Positions 1-9,174 of a stretch of 64,000 nt of DNA are shown one piece after another; position 1 is the stretch's first letter, and every line of letters starts with the position of its first letter. The notes below the pieces were generated by a model. That model made no database searches. It was not told the origin of the DNA and was given only the letters and a program-made list of their open reading frames with translations. The translations under genes and the position numbers were made by a program. Source of the DNA: Glycine soja (taxonomy: Eukaryota > Streptophyta > Magnoliopsida > Fabales > Fabaceae); assembly GCF_004193775.1 (NCBI RefSeq), contig NC_041005.1, forward strand, positions 11,472,501 to 11,536,500, read 5' to 3'.

Positions 1-1201
1 CATCAGTACGCGCAACATCAACCGAGCTTCTCAGCTCATACCGGGAACGCCTCTAGTTCGGCACCTGTGCAGCCTAAGGCACCCACCCAGAGGGAAGCTC
101 CCCAAGTTCCAACTCCGAACACAACTCGCCCAGCCGATAATTCCAACGCAACAAGGAACTTCCCTCCGAGGCCATTTCAAGAATTCACCCCGCTCCCAAT
201 GACGTACGAAGACCTCTTGCCGTCCCTCATCGCCAACACTTTTGGCCGTGGTAACTCCCGGAAAGGTCCTCCAACCCCCTTTCCCAAAGTGGTATGACCC
301 TAACGCAACTTGCAAGTACCATGGGGGTGTCTAGGGGCATTCCATTGAAAAATGCTTGGCCCTTAAATACAAGGTCCAACATTTGATAGATGCTGGATGG
401 CTGACTTTCCAAGAGGATCGGCCCAATGTGAGAACCAACCCGCTCGCCAATCATGGAGGGGGAGTGGTTAACGCCGTTGAGTCCGATAGGCCGCGCAGGT
501 CTAAACCTTTAAAGGATGTGGCAACCCCTAGGAGGTTTATCTTTGAGGCCCTACAAAAGGGAGGTGTGATTCCCCATAGTGGGCGTAAGGAGGATTCCTG
601 TTTGCTGCATTCCGGCGAGCTGCATGACATGGAAACGTGTTTGGGAGTAGAGGAATTGTTACAACGGATGATAGATCAAGGTCGACTGGAAGTTGGCAGT
701 GAAGGAAGAGAAGAGCAGCATATATGCATGCAGTCCACGGATGGGAGCAGTGTTGCGAAGCCCAAACCCTTGGTGATATACTTCACCAAGGGCACAGCTT
801 CGCAAAAACCCAGACACCCCTTAGCAGCTAAACCTGTTCCTTTCCCATACCAAAATAGCCACGCAGTCCCATGGAGATATACACCTCCGAGGGAGAAGGA
901 AGAAGAAGCCACCGATGTCAGCTCGTTGTCGGCTAAGGTAACAAATATCACGGGACTGAGTGGTGTGACCCGTAGCGGTCGTGTGTTTGCGCCTCCAGAC
1001 CTACCAGTCCAACCCGCGAACGTCAAGGGGAAAGGAAAAGTGGTAGAGGAACAAGATGGTGAAGCACCCCACGCTTCGAATAAAGATATTCCGGTGAAAG
1101 GTCTTCCGGAGAAAAAGGATGGTAAAAAGGAGGTGTCGCTAGAGGAAGCCAGTGAGTTCCTCCGTATAATTCAGCAGAGCAAATTCAAGGTTATCGAATA
1201 G
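1..1201 (+). pseudogene. Partial, broken gag of the Tat/Ogre element
   Basis: Reading begins in frame 1 with a Pro/Ser/Thr-rich linker and the conserved Tat gag stretch around MTYEDLLPSLIA (about 199-235). The reading moves from frame 1 to frame 2 near 280-290 (one extra base). In the new frame there is a Cys/His cluster (CKYHGG...GHSIEKC, about 311-355) that resembles an atypical zinc knuckle and would bind RNA or DNA. It contains a TAG at 332-334. The frame then stays open to a TAG at 1199-1201, which is in frame with the protease segment that follows. The region 470-1200 is hydrophilic and charged linker. Gag would form the virus-like particle. The N-terminal half lies outside the window. 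Confidence 0.85.
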
Positions 1202-2331
1202 CTCAACAAAACTCCAGCCAGGGTCTCGCTGTTGGAGTTACTCATGAGCTCCGAGCCTCATCGGGCTCTGCTAATAAAAGTTCTGAACGAGGCCCATGTG
1301 GCCCAAGACACTTCGGTAGAAGGTTTCGGAGGGCTGGTCAATAATATCACTGCCAACAACTATCTCGCCTTCGCCGAAGAAGAAATCCCCGCCGAGGGGA
1401 GAGGGCATAATAAAGCTTTGCACGTATCAGTCAAGTGTATGGACCATATCGTAGCCAAAGTGCTCATCAATAATGGTTCCAGTTTAAACGTGATGCCTAA
1501 GAGCACTTTGGAGAAATTACCATTCAATGCCTCCCACTTAAAGCCGAGTTCAATGGTGGTTTGTGCCTTCGACGGCACCCGCCGAGAGGTTAGGGGAGAG
1601 ATCGATCTCCCAGTATAGATAGGCCCTCACACCTGTCAAGTTACTTTCCAAATAATGGATATTAACCCCCCCTACAGCTGTCTGTTGGGGCGCCCGTGGA
1701 TCCACTCAATGGGAGTTGTTCCCTCTACACTCCACCAAAAGTTGAAATTCGTAGTGGAAGGGCATCTGGTCATCGTATCAGGCGAGGAAGACATCTTGGT
1801 GAGCTGCCCATCCGCTATGCCTTATGTGGAAGCCGCAGAGGAGTCATTAGAAACCACTTTCCAGTCTTTTGAGGTGGTAAGCATTTCCTCCGTGGACTCC
1901 TTCTCTGGGCAAGCTTGCCTGTCCGATGCAGCAGTAATGATGGCCCGAGTTATGTTGGGGAACGGTTACGAACCCGGAATGGGTTTAGGCAAAGACAACG
2001 GCGGCATAACTAGCCTGATAAATGCCAAAGGAAATCCTGGGAAGTATGGTTTAGGCTATAAGCCCACTCATGAAGATGTAAAGAGAAGCATCGCGGGAAG
2101 GAAGGGCGGAGGTCAAAGCTCGTGGTTGAGACAAGAAAGTGAAGGAAGCCCGCCATGCCACATAAGTAGAAGCTTTATAAGCGCGGGTCTGGGAGACGAA
2201 GGTCAAGTGGTCGCAATATACGAAGATGATGTTCCAAGTACATTGGATTTGGTACGACCTTGCCCTCCTGATTTCCAGCTGGGGAATTGGCGAGTGGAGG
2301 AACGCCCCGACATTTATGCAGCGAGCATAAT
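1202..2331 (+). pseudogene. Retropepsin-like protease plus G-patch region of gag-pol, mutated
   Basis: In frame with the gag above, interrupted by TAG at 1616-1618. The retropepsin core is visible as LINNGSSLNVMP (about 1462-1497) followed by [12 protein letters not shown] (about 1679-1714). The family normally has D-x-G at the active site, but here the Asp codon reads AAT (Asn), so the protease is predicted dead. Downstream lies a G-patch (about 1942-2075: [17 protein letters not shown] and a Gly-rich tail), an RNA-binding motif known in this lineage. The ORF ends with TAA at 2333-2335 if not spliced. That stop lies inside a predicted intron whose donor GT is at 2332. Confidence 0.85.
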
Positions 2332-2512
2332 GTAAACCTTTACGGTTTTAAAAGCTCTATAGTTGGGCCTAGGCTTTAGAGTTTTTCTTTTGGTTAAGGC
2401 TTTGTGTATTTTGTTTTTTAAATTTATAATACAAGGATCTTTCTTCATCTGTTCCTACGTCTCTACCCATTCTCATCCATTTGCATGTTTACTTCTTTTC
2501 TGAAAACGGCAG
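2332..2512 (+). other. Predicted 181-nt intron between protease and RT
   Basis: GTAAAC starts at 2332 and a pyrimidine-rich tract ends in ACGGCAG at 2512. Joining 2331 to 2513 completes a split codon and continues in the same frame as the RT-coding ORF; without splicing the protease ORF stops after one codon. The interior is T-rich, unlike the flanking coding sequence. An intron at this position is established for Ogre elements. The assignment rests on splice signals and phase only. Confidence 0.7.
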
Positions 2513-3583
2513 ATCCGATGATGAGTCCCCCGAAGGTACTAATACCTGGGACCCGCCTATCAACTTCGAGCAAGAAACGAATCAAACACAAGATGAAGGG
2601 AACGAGGATGTGGGACTTCCTCCAGAATTAGAAAGGATGGTCGCCCATGAGGACCAAGAAATGGGGCCTCATCAAGAAGAAACAGAACTAGTAGACTTGG
2701 GAATTGGCAGTGGAAAAAGGGAAGTAAAGATAGGCACAGGTATTACCGCACCTATCCGTGAAGAATTAATAATCCTGCTAAAAGACTACCAAGACATCTT
2801 TGCTTGGTCATACCAAGATATGCCCGGTTTGAGTTCTGACATTGTACAGCATCGATTACCTCTAAATCCCGAGTGTTCCCCGGTAAAGCAGAAACTGAGA
2901 AGGATGAAGCCCGAAACATCCTTGAAGATAAAAGAAGAAGTGAAGAAGCAATTTGACGCTGGTTTTCTGGCCGTCGCTCGGTATCCAGAATGGGTTGCCA
3001 ACATTGTACCGGTCCCTAAGAAGGATGGGAAAGTACGAATGTGTGTGGATTATCGGGACCTGAATCGGGCCAGTCCCAAGGACAATTTTCCTTTGCCACA
3101 CATCGATATCCTCGTGAATAACACGGCCAATTTTGCTTTATTTTCCTTCATGGACGGTTTCTCCGGTTACAATCAGATAAAGATGGCGCCAGAGGATATG
3201 GAAAAGACTACCTTCGTCACCCTGTGGGGGACATTCTGTTACAAGGTGATGTCCTTTGGACTCAAGAATGCCGGGGCAACTTATCAACGGGCCATGGTAG
3301 CTTTGTTCCATGATATGATGCATCAAGAGATCGAGGTCTACGTGGACGACATAATTGCTAAATCTAAATCCGAGGAAGAACACCTTGTCAACCTGCAGAA
3401 GTTGTTCGAAAGGCTTAAGAAATATCAATTAAGGTTGAACCCCGCCAAGTGTACATTTGGGGTCAAATCAGGGAAATTGCTTGGTTTCATCGTAAGCCAG
3501 AAAGGGATAGAGGTAGACCCCGAAAAGGTGAAGGCCATCCTTGAGATGCCGGAACCCCGTACCGAGAGTCAAGTCAAGTCCGA
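2513..3583 (+). pseudogene. Reverse transcriptase domain of the Tat/Ogre element
   Basis: An acidic lead-in (2513-2780) is followed by a full RT domain: the finger/palm motif with VPKKDGKVRMCVDYRDLN (about 3012-3065), the first catalytic Asp in FSFMDGFSGYNQ (about 3142-3177), and the catalytic YVDD box at 3339-3350 with both Asp present. The thumb runs through LGFIVSQKGIEVDP. The frame shifts from 0 to 2 between about 3571 and 3584, just before GFLGRLNYIARF, so RT is separated from RNase H. RT copies the genomic RNA into cDNA in the particle. The motif residues are all intact, so the break is probably recent compared with the element's family age. Confidence 0.92.
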
Positions 3584-4623
3584 GGCTTCCTGGGACGCTT
3601 GAATTATATTGCCAGATTCATATCGCAGCTCACCGCCATTTGTGAGCCGTTGTTCAAACTCTTACGCAAAAACCAAACTGATCGCTGGAATGAGGGTTGC
3701 CAAGAGGCTTTTGGAAGGATCAAGAAGTGTCTTATGAATCCCCCTGTGCTTATGCCACCAGTACCTGGAAGGCCTCTCATCTTGTACATGACAATCTTGG
3801 ACGAGTCAATGGGGTGTATGCTGGGGCAACATGACGAATCCGGAAAGAAAGAGCGCGTTGTTTACTACCTAAGTAAGAAGTTTACGACTTGTGAAATGAA
3901 TTACTCCTTGCTCGAAAGAACGTGTTGTGCTTTAGTATGGGCATCCCATCGCCTAAGGCAGTACATGCTGAGCCATACTACCTGGTTGATATCCAAGATG
4001 GACCCGGTTAAGTACATCTTTGAAAAGCCAGCTCTCACGGGACGAATCGCCCGGTGGCAAGTCCTGCTATCCGAGTTTGATATAGTTTACGTCACCCAAA
4101 AGGCGATAAAAGGAAGCGCCTTAGCAGATTATTTGGCTCAACAGCCTCTTAACGACTATCAGCCCATGCATCCTGAATTCCCGAATGAGGACATCATGGC
4201 CTTGTTTGAGGAAAAATTGGACGAAGATCGGGACAAATGGACCGTATGGTTTGACGGAGCGTCAAACATTCTAGGCCATGGCGTTGGGGCAGTATTGGTC
4301 TCTCCAGACAATCAATGTGTACCTTTCACAGCCAGGCTAGGATTCGACTGCACCAACAACATGGCCGAATATGAAGCATGTGCCCTGGCCGTCCAGGCAG
4401 CGATTGACTCCAAGGTCAAACTACTCAAGGTGTACGGCGACTCAGCGTTGGTAATCCATCAGCTGAGAGGGGAATAGGAAACTAGAGATCCCAAGCTTAT
4501 ACCATACAAAGCCTATATCAAGGAATTGGCTAAGACCTTTGATGAGATCTCTTTCCATCATGTTCCCCGCGAGGAAAATCAAATGGCGGATGCGCTTGCT
4601 ACTTTGGCGTCTATGTTCCAGCT
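3584..4623 (+). pseudogene. Dual RNase H region (Ty3-type plus archaeal-type aRNH)
   Basis: The first part (about 3620-4140) is the Ty3-type RNase H/connection, including YYLSKKFTTCEMNYS and GSALADYLA. A second RNase H follows (about 4238-4612): FDGAS with the first acidic residue, MAEYEA with the catalytic Glu, YGDSALV with the second Asp, and NQMADALA near the end. Tandem RNase H with an archaeal-type second copy is a known Tat-clade trait. A TAG at 4475-4477 (probably a former Trp codon) interrupts the second domain after LRGE. The same frame then continues into the integrase. These domains would degrade the RNA strand of the RNA:DNA hybrid. Confidence 0.88.
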
Positions 4624-5965
4624 AACGCCGCATGGGGATCTACCATACATTGAATTTTGGTGTCGTGGCAAACCCGCGCATTGTTGCCAAGTAGAAGAGG
4701 AACGGGACGGTAAGCCTTGGTATTTCGACATCAAGCGATATGTCGTAAGCAAAGAATACCCTCCAGAGATTGCCGACAATGATAAAAGGACATTGAGAAG
4801 GTTGGCGGCCGGCTTCTTCATGAGCGGAAGCATACTGTATAAGAGAAACCACGACATGACACTCCTGCGGTGCGTGGATGCCAAGGAGGCGAATCACATG
4901 ATCGAGGAAGTCCATGAGGGCTCGTTTGGAACGCACGCCAACGGGCATGCTATGGCCAGGAAGATCCTAAGAGCAGGTTATTACTGGCTTACCATGGAAA
5001 GTGATTGTTGTGTCCATGTAAGGAAATGCCACAAATGTCAAGCGTTCGCAGATAATGTCAATGCTCCACCACATCCTCTGAATGTCATGTCCGCCCCTTG
5101 GCCTTTCTCCATGTGGGGAATAGATGTCATCGGGGCCATTGAGCCCAAGGCCTCAAATGGTCATCGCTTCATCCTCGTAGCGATAGATTATTTGACCAAG
5201 TGGGTCGAGGCGGCCTCCTACACCAATGTCACGAGGGGTGTGGTAGTCAGGTTCATTAAGAAAGAGATCATCTGCCGATATGGTTTGCCAAGGAAGATTA
5301 TCACGGACAACGGCACCAACCTGAATAACAAGATGATGGGGGAAATGTGCGAGGAGTTTAAAATCCAGCATCACAATTCCACACCCTACCGGCCAAAGAT
5401 GAATGGAGCCGTGGAAGCGGCCAATAAAAATATCAAAAAGATTATCCAAAAGATGACCGTGTCGTACAGAGATTGGCACGAAATGCTCCCATTCGCGTTA
5501 CACGGTTACCGAACTTTAGTGCGAACGTCAACTGGGGCAACGCCGTTCTCATTGGTATATGGGATGGAGGCTGTGTTACCATTTGAGGTAGAAGTCCCGT
5601 CATTAAGGATCTTGGCAGAATCCGGATTAAAGGAATCAGAGTGGGCTCAAACGTGCTATGACCAGCTCAACCTCATTGAGGGTAAGCGCTTAACGGCCAT
5701 GAGTCATGGGCGCTTGTACCAGCAAAGAATGAAGAGTGCATTCGACAAGAAGGTACGCTTGCGCAAGTTCCATGAGGGAGACCTTGTGCTAAAGAAAATG
5801 TCCCATGCTATCAAGGACAATCGAGGAAAATGGGCCCCAAACTACGAAGGGCCTTTTGTTGTGAAGAGGGCTTTTTCCGGAGGAGACCTGGTGCTTACCA
5901 ACATGGATGGCGAAGAGCTACCTTCACCCGTGAATTCTGATGTCGTCAAGCGATATTATGCTTAG
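4624..5965 (+). CDS. Integrase of the Tat/Ogre element, domain intact
   Basis: The frame is open from the stop at 4477 to TAG at 5963-5965. An N-terminal HHCC zinc-binding module is visible (His in HEGSFGTHANGH, then CHKC near 5029-5040). The catalytic core has Asp in WGIDVIG (5123-5125), Asp in ITDNGTN (5306-5308) and Glu in GAVEAANK (5414-5416). The last two are 36 codons apart, which is the D-35-E spacing. The C-terminal part has basic residues and a GKWAPNYEGPFVV motif typical of gypsy integrases. It would insert cDNA into the host genome after processing from the polyprotein. It lacks its own start, because it is part of the broken gag-pol. Confidence 0.92.
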
Positions 5966-6656
5966 AATCTGGGGCAATTAAGGATGTCGCTGCATGTTCT
6001 TTATCTTTATGTATTTTATGGATTTCCCCCAGGGATTCCCCGTTTACTGTATCTCTCGTTACAATCTTTCAAAGAAATGAACGTGGATTCGAGGCTTTAG
6101 TCCTCACGTTGGTTTCAAACCTTGCGTTAATTTGTGATCGCCTGAGCCCTTCTGCTCAGTTCATGGGATGCCCCAAGCGCTTAATTAAAATTGAACCTAA
6201 ACCAACTTTCACTAAAATTTGCTGCGTTTGAAAACATTCATGCATACGCATACGCATGCATATTGTTGTGGTAAAACAGGGGCAGGATCATCTTGGGCTA
6301 CCTTCTAGGGTAGAGACAAAACATGAACAGCAGAAACCAATCAAGGTAAGACAACGACACGGTCAAGATTGGCCACACCTGGTTGTTTCTTACTTGCAGG
6401 TACATAGGGACGGATGCGAGTGGGGGTGGGGTCACGACCGACCGATCGTTGCCCCTTCTCTGTGCTAAACAAGCAGAGAATGTCGCTGCAAGGCAGCCCC
6501 GTATCCTTTATATTCGCAGTTTTCTTTTACTATTTGTTTGTTTTAAAAATAAGTAATCAACGCCTAATTCTAACTTAAGTAAGTTCAGGTTAGGCAAAAC
6601 GCTAACCCATAAGGAAGGAGGGGACATGGTTAATGTTTCTCTCCAAAAAAAAAAAG
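5966..6656 (+). other. Spacer after pol in the Tat/Ogre element
   Basis: No coding signal. It holds an (ACGCAT)-like short repeat near 6238-6258 and a purine-rich stretch. A possible donor/acceptor pair (GTAAGAC at 6346, TTGCAG near 6400) encloses only about 54 nt and is too short to trust. It separates the integrase from the internal promoter of the extra ORF. Confidence 0.6.
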
Positions 6657-6857
6657 TGCAGGTTAGCTCGCCTGGGCGAGCAACCCCTGCACCAAAATAT
6701 AAAAGTGATGAAAAGGAGGACGTTTTTACATTCAAAAACTTCTTTCCCCCCCCCCCTTTCAAAAGCCATACCCACGGAATTTACGAGTTTGCAGCCTTAG
6801 GATCTCTACTTTCCGCATTCTTCGATTCCGTTTTGCGCTTTTATTCATCACCAACAA
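6657..6857 (+). promoter_or_regulatory. Internal LTR-like promoter and leader exon of the extra ORF
   Basis: A CTCGCCTGGGCGAG near-palindrome (6667-6680) lies about 18 bp upstream of TATAAAA (6698-6704). The likely leader then runs about 150 bp to a strong splice donor, GTAAGT at 6858. The same order (CTCGCCTGGGCGAG, TATA box, short leader, GTAAGT) occurs in the 3' LTR at 13673-13705, 13735 and 13951. This suggests the segment derives from, or was modelled on, an LTR promoter. A C-tract (about 6746-6757) lies just downstream of the TATA box. The transcription start is inferred, not observed. Confidence 0.55.
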
Positions 6858-8049
6858 GTAAGTATTCCATCCTTAAGCTTTCTAGCTTTTCATTGGTGTA
6901 TTTTGATCTCCTTTTGGTGCTCTAAATTGTGGGAATGTGCTCAAGTATGTGGGGCAATTTTGGTTTGTTTTCTTGCTTGATTGGGTTGAATTGGGGGTTT
7001 GTATGAGACGGCCCTAGGCCTATAATGCATTTTGAAGCAATGGGACATGCCACATTGTCCCCGTTCTCTTGCTATTGATGCCTAAACGCGCGCCCACCAA
7101 GTGTTCGGTGAAATGCCTCAATGGCATTAGCGCGTGATTTTCGTAGGGAAACAACCCATGGGGCATTTTGGTTTGCACATATTTTCTATTTTTTTGGGAC
7201 ATGCATTCAGTTCTGAAAGGGCTAGAGTAATTGCCCCACATATATCCTAGGCCTAGGAACCAAAGTTTTTATGCAAAAGAACACAAGAGGGGTGCATAGT
7301 GGGTAAAGTTACTTTTTTTGGCCAGCAATCAGCTATGAGCCATGCTACAATAATTTCCCTACGCCTAGATGTTTAGGAATTTTGCTCATCATAAATGTGT
7401 AGGTTTAGAATAGGTAGCAAAATACCTTTGGCAATTTACACTTTGGGTGTGGTAGCAAAATACTTGGATGTATGTACATGTAATTTTTGGTAGTCAAAAT
7501 GTCTCACACAAAATATATATATGTTGCATGTTATGTAAAGAAAATACCTTTTAATTTGAATACAATTTTAGTCAGCAAAAGAAAATATACTTGAATTTGC
7601 ATGCGGCTTTAGGTAGCAAAAACACTTGAATAAAGCATGAAATGTAGCACCTTATTGTGTAGATAGCCAAGATTCATCACAAAGTTTGTATATGCATAGG
7701 TATTAGAAATACCAGAATGTGCACGTGTGCAATTTTTGGTAGCCAAAATGCTTTGAGTATGCATGTATGTAAATTTAGCCAAGGGAGTGCATGTGATGTA
7801 GGTAGCAAATACACCTAGGAAGTACATATAAATAATCTAGGTAACGAAGGTGCCTTGATTGTGCATGGGTGCATTTTTCTTAGGTAGAAGAATATCTTGT
7901 GCGAGTGAATGTTCATAAGGAAGTATGTGCATGAGTTTGCTCTAAATTTACATTGATGTTTGTGTTTATTGGAGAAGGTTGTATGCCATTTTTGTTTTAA
8001 GAGTAGCATTTCTTGGTAAAACTAACTTTCCAAATGTTTGCCTTCGCAG
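6858..8049 (+). other. Predicted leader intron of the extra ORF with dispersed GGTAGCAAAATAC motifs
   Basis: The donor is GTAAGT at 6858; the acceptor is TTGCCTTCGCAG ending at 8049, four bases before the ATG. The interior is T-rich and non-coding. It carries about eight degenerate copies of GGTAGCAAAATAC or GGTAGCCAAAATG between about 7409 and 7850. No significant ORF is present. Confidence 0.55.
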
Positions 8050-8052
8050 GAA

Positions 8053-9174
8053 ATGGCCCCGAGGAAGCTTGCCTCAAAGAGGTCCAGGAAGGATAAGGCG
8101 GCCGAAGGAACTAGTTCCGCTCCCGAGTACGACAGTCACCGCTTTAGGAGCGCTGTACATCAGCAGCGCTTCGAAGCCATCAAGGGATGGTCATTTCTCC
8201 GGGAGCGACGCGTCCAGCTCAGGGATGACGAGTATACTGATTTCCAGGAGGAGATAGGTCGCCGGCGGTGGGCATCACTGGTTACCCCCATGGCCAAGTT
8301 CGATCCAGAAGTAGTCCTTGAGTTTTATGCCAATGCTTGGCCAACAGAGGAGGGCGTGCGTGACATGAGGTCCTGGGTGAGGGGTCAGTGGATCCCGTTT
8401 GATGCAGATGCTATCGGCCAGCTCCTGGGATATCCGTTGGTGCTGGAAGAGGGCCAGGAGTGCGAGTATGGCCAGAGGAGGAACCGGTCTGATGGGTTCG
8501 ATGAGGAGGCCATCGCCCAGTTGCTATGCATACCGGGGCAGGATTTTGCCCGGACTGCTGTAGGGAGGCGAGTGCGAATTATGCGCACCAACATGACCAC
8601 CCTGACTCAGATATGGATGACTTTGTTGCTCAGCAACATCCTGCCCACCGATCATAATTCCGACCTCCCCCTGCCGAAATGTCAGCTGGTGTACGCCATC
8701 CTGACGCGGATGAGCATCCATGTGGCTCAGTTAATCGCTGATGCCATCTATATTTTTGCAGGTATGGCGCCTACCAGGCACCCTTTGGATCCAGATAAGT
8801 CCAACAGGGCCCTGGGATTTCCCGCACTGATCACAAGACTCTGCCAGTCGTTCGGAGTCCCCGTGGCACCTACCAAGGTGATTCGGCCGCCCATCACCCG
8901 GGCTTTTATTGAGAAGTACTGCACCCAGAGACAGGCTCAGGGGGATGCTCCACAGGCTGCGGGCGCGCCACCACCACCTCATCAGGCTGGCCCGGCTGGG
9001 TCATTTGACATGGAGCAGTATTTACGGCATTTGGTTCGCCAGCAGGCAGCCAACCACCGGGCACATGTGCAGACCCATGATTATCTGTACCAGATGAGCC
9101 TCAGCATGCAGAGCCAGGGCTTCGCTTCTTTTTCATGCCCTACTCCAGACCAGTTCAGGGCAGAGGTCGCATGA
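8053..9174 (+). CDS. Additional ORF of Tat element (plant transposon-protein domain)
   Basis: The ATG at 8053 follows a predicted splice acceptor at 8049 and opens a 373-codon ORF rich in charged residues. It starts with a Lys/Arg-rich N-terminus (MAPRKLASKRSRK, a possible nuclear signal). The central part (FYANAWP, RGQWIPFDADAIGQLLG, MTTLTQIWMTLLLSNILPT) matches the uncharacterised 'putative plant transposon protein' family found in Tat-type elements. A Pro/Gln-rich tail follows. TGA at 9172-9174 looks premature: the same frame continues for about 42 codons with a highly acidic Glu/Asp tail to another TGA near 9303. Function is unknown. Additional ORFs between pol and the 3' LTR are established for some Tat elements. 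Its high GC differs sharply from the AT-rich flanks. Confidence 0.75.
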   Translation: MAPRKLASKRSRKDKAAEGTSSAPEYDSHRFRSAVHQQRFEAIKGWSFLRERRVQLRDDEYTDFQEEIGRRRWASLVTPMAKFDPEVVLEFYANAWPTEEGVRDMRSWVRGQWIPFDADAIGQLLGYPLVLEEGQECEYGQRRNRSDGFDEEAIAQLLCIPGQDFARTAVGRRVRIMRTNMTTLTQIWMTLLLSNILPTDHNSDLPLPKCQLVYAILTRMSIHVAQLIADAIYIFAGMAPTRHPLDPDKSNRALGFPALITRLCQSFGVPVAPTKVIRPPITRAFIEKYCTQRQAQGDAPQAAGAPPPPHQAGPAGSFDMEQYLRHLVRQQAANHRAHVQTHDYLYQMSLSMQSQGFASFSCPTPDQFRAEVA

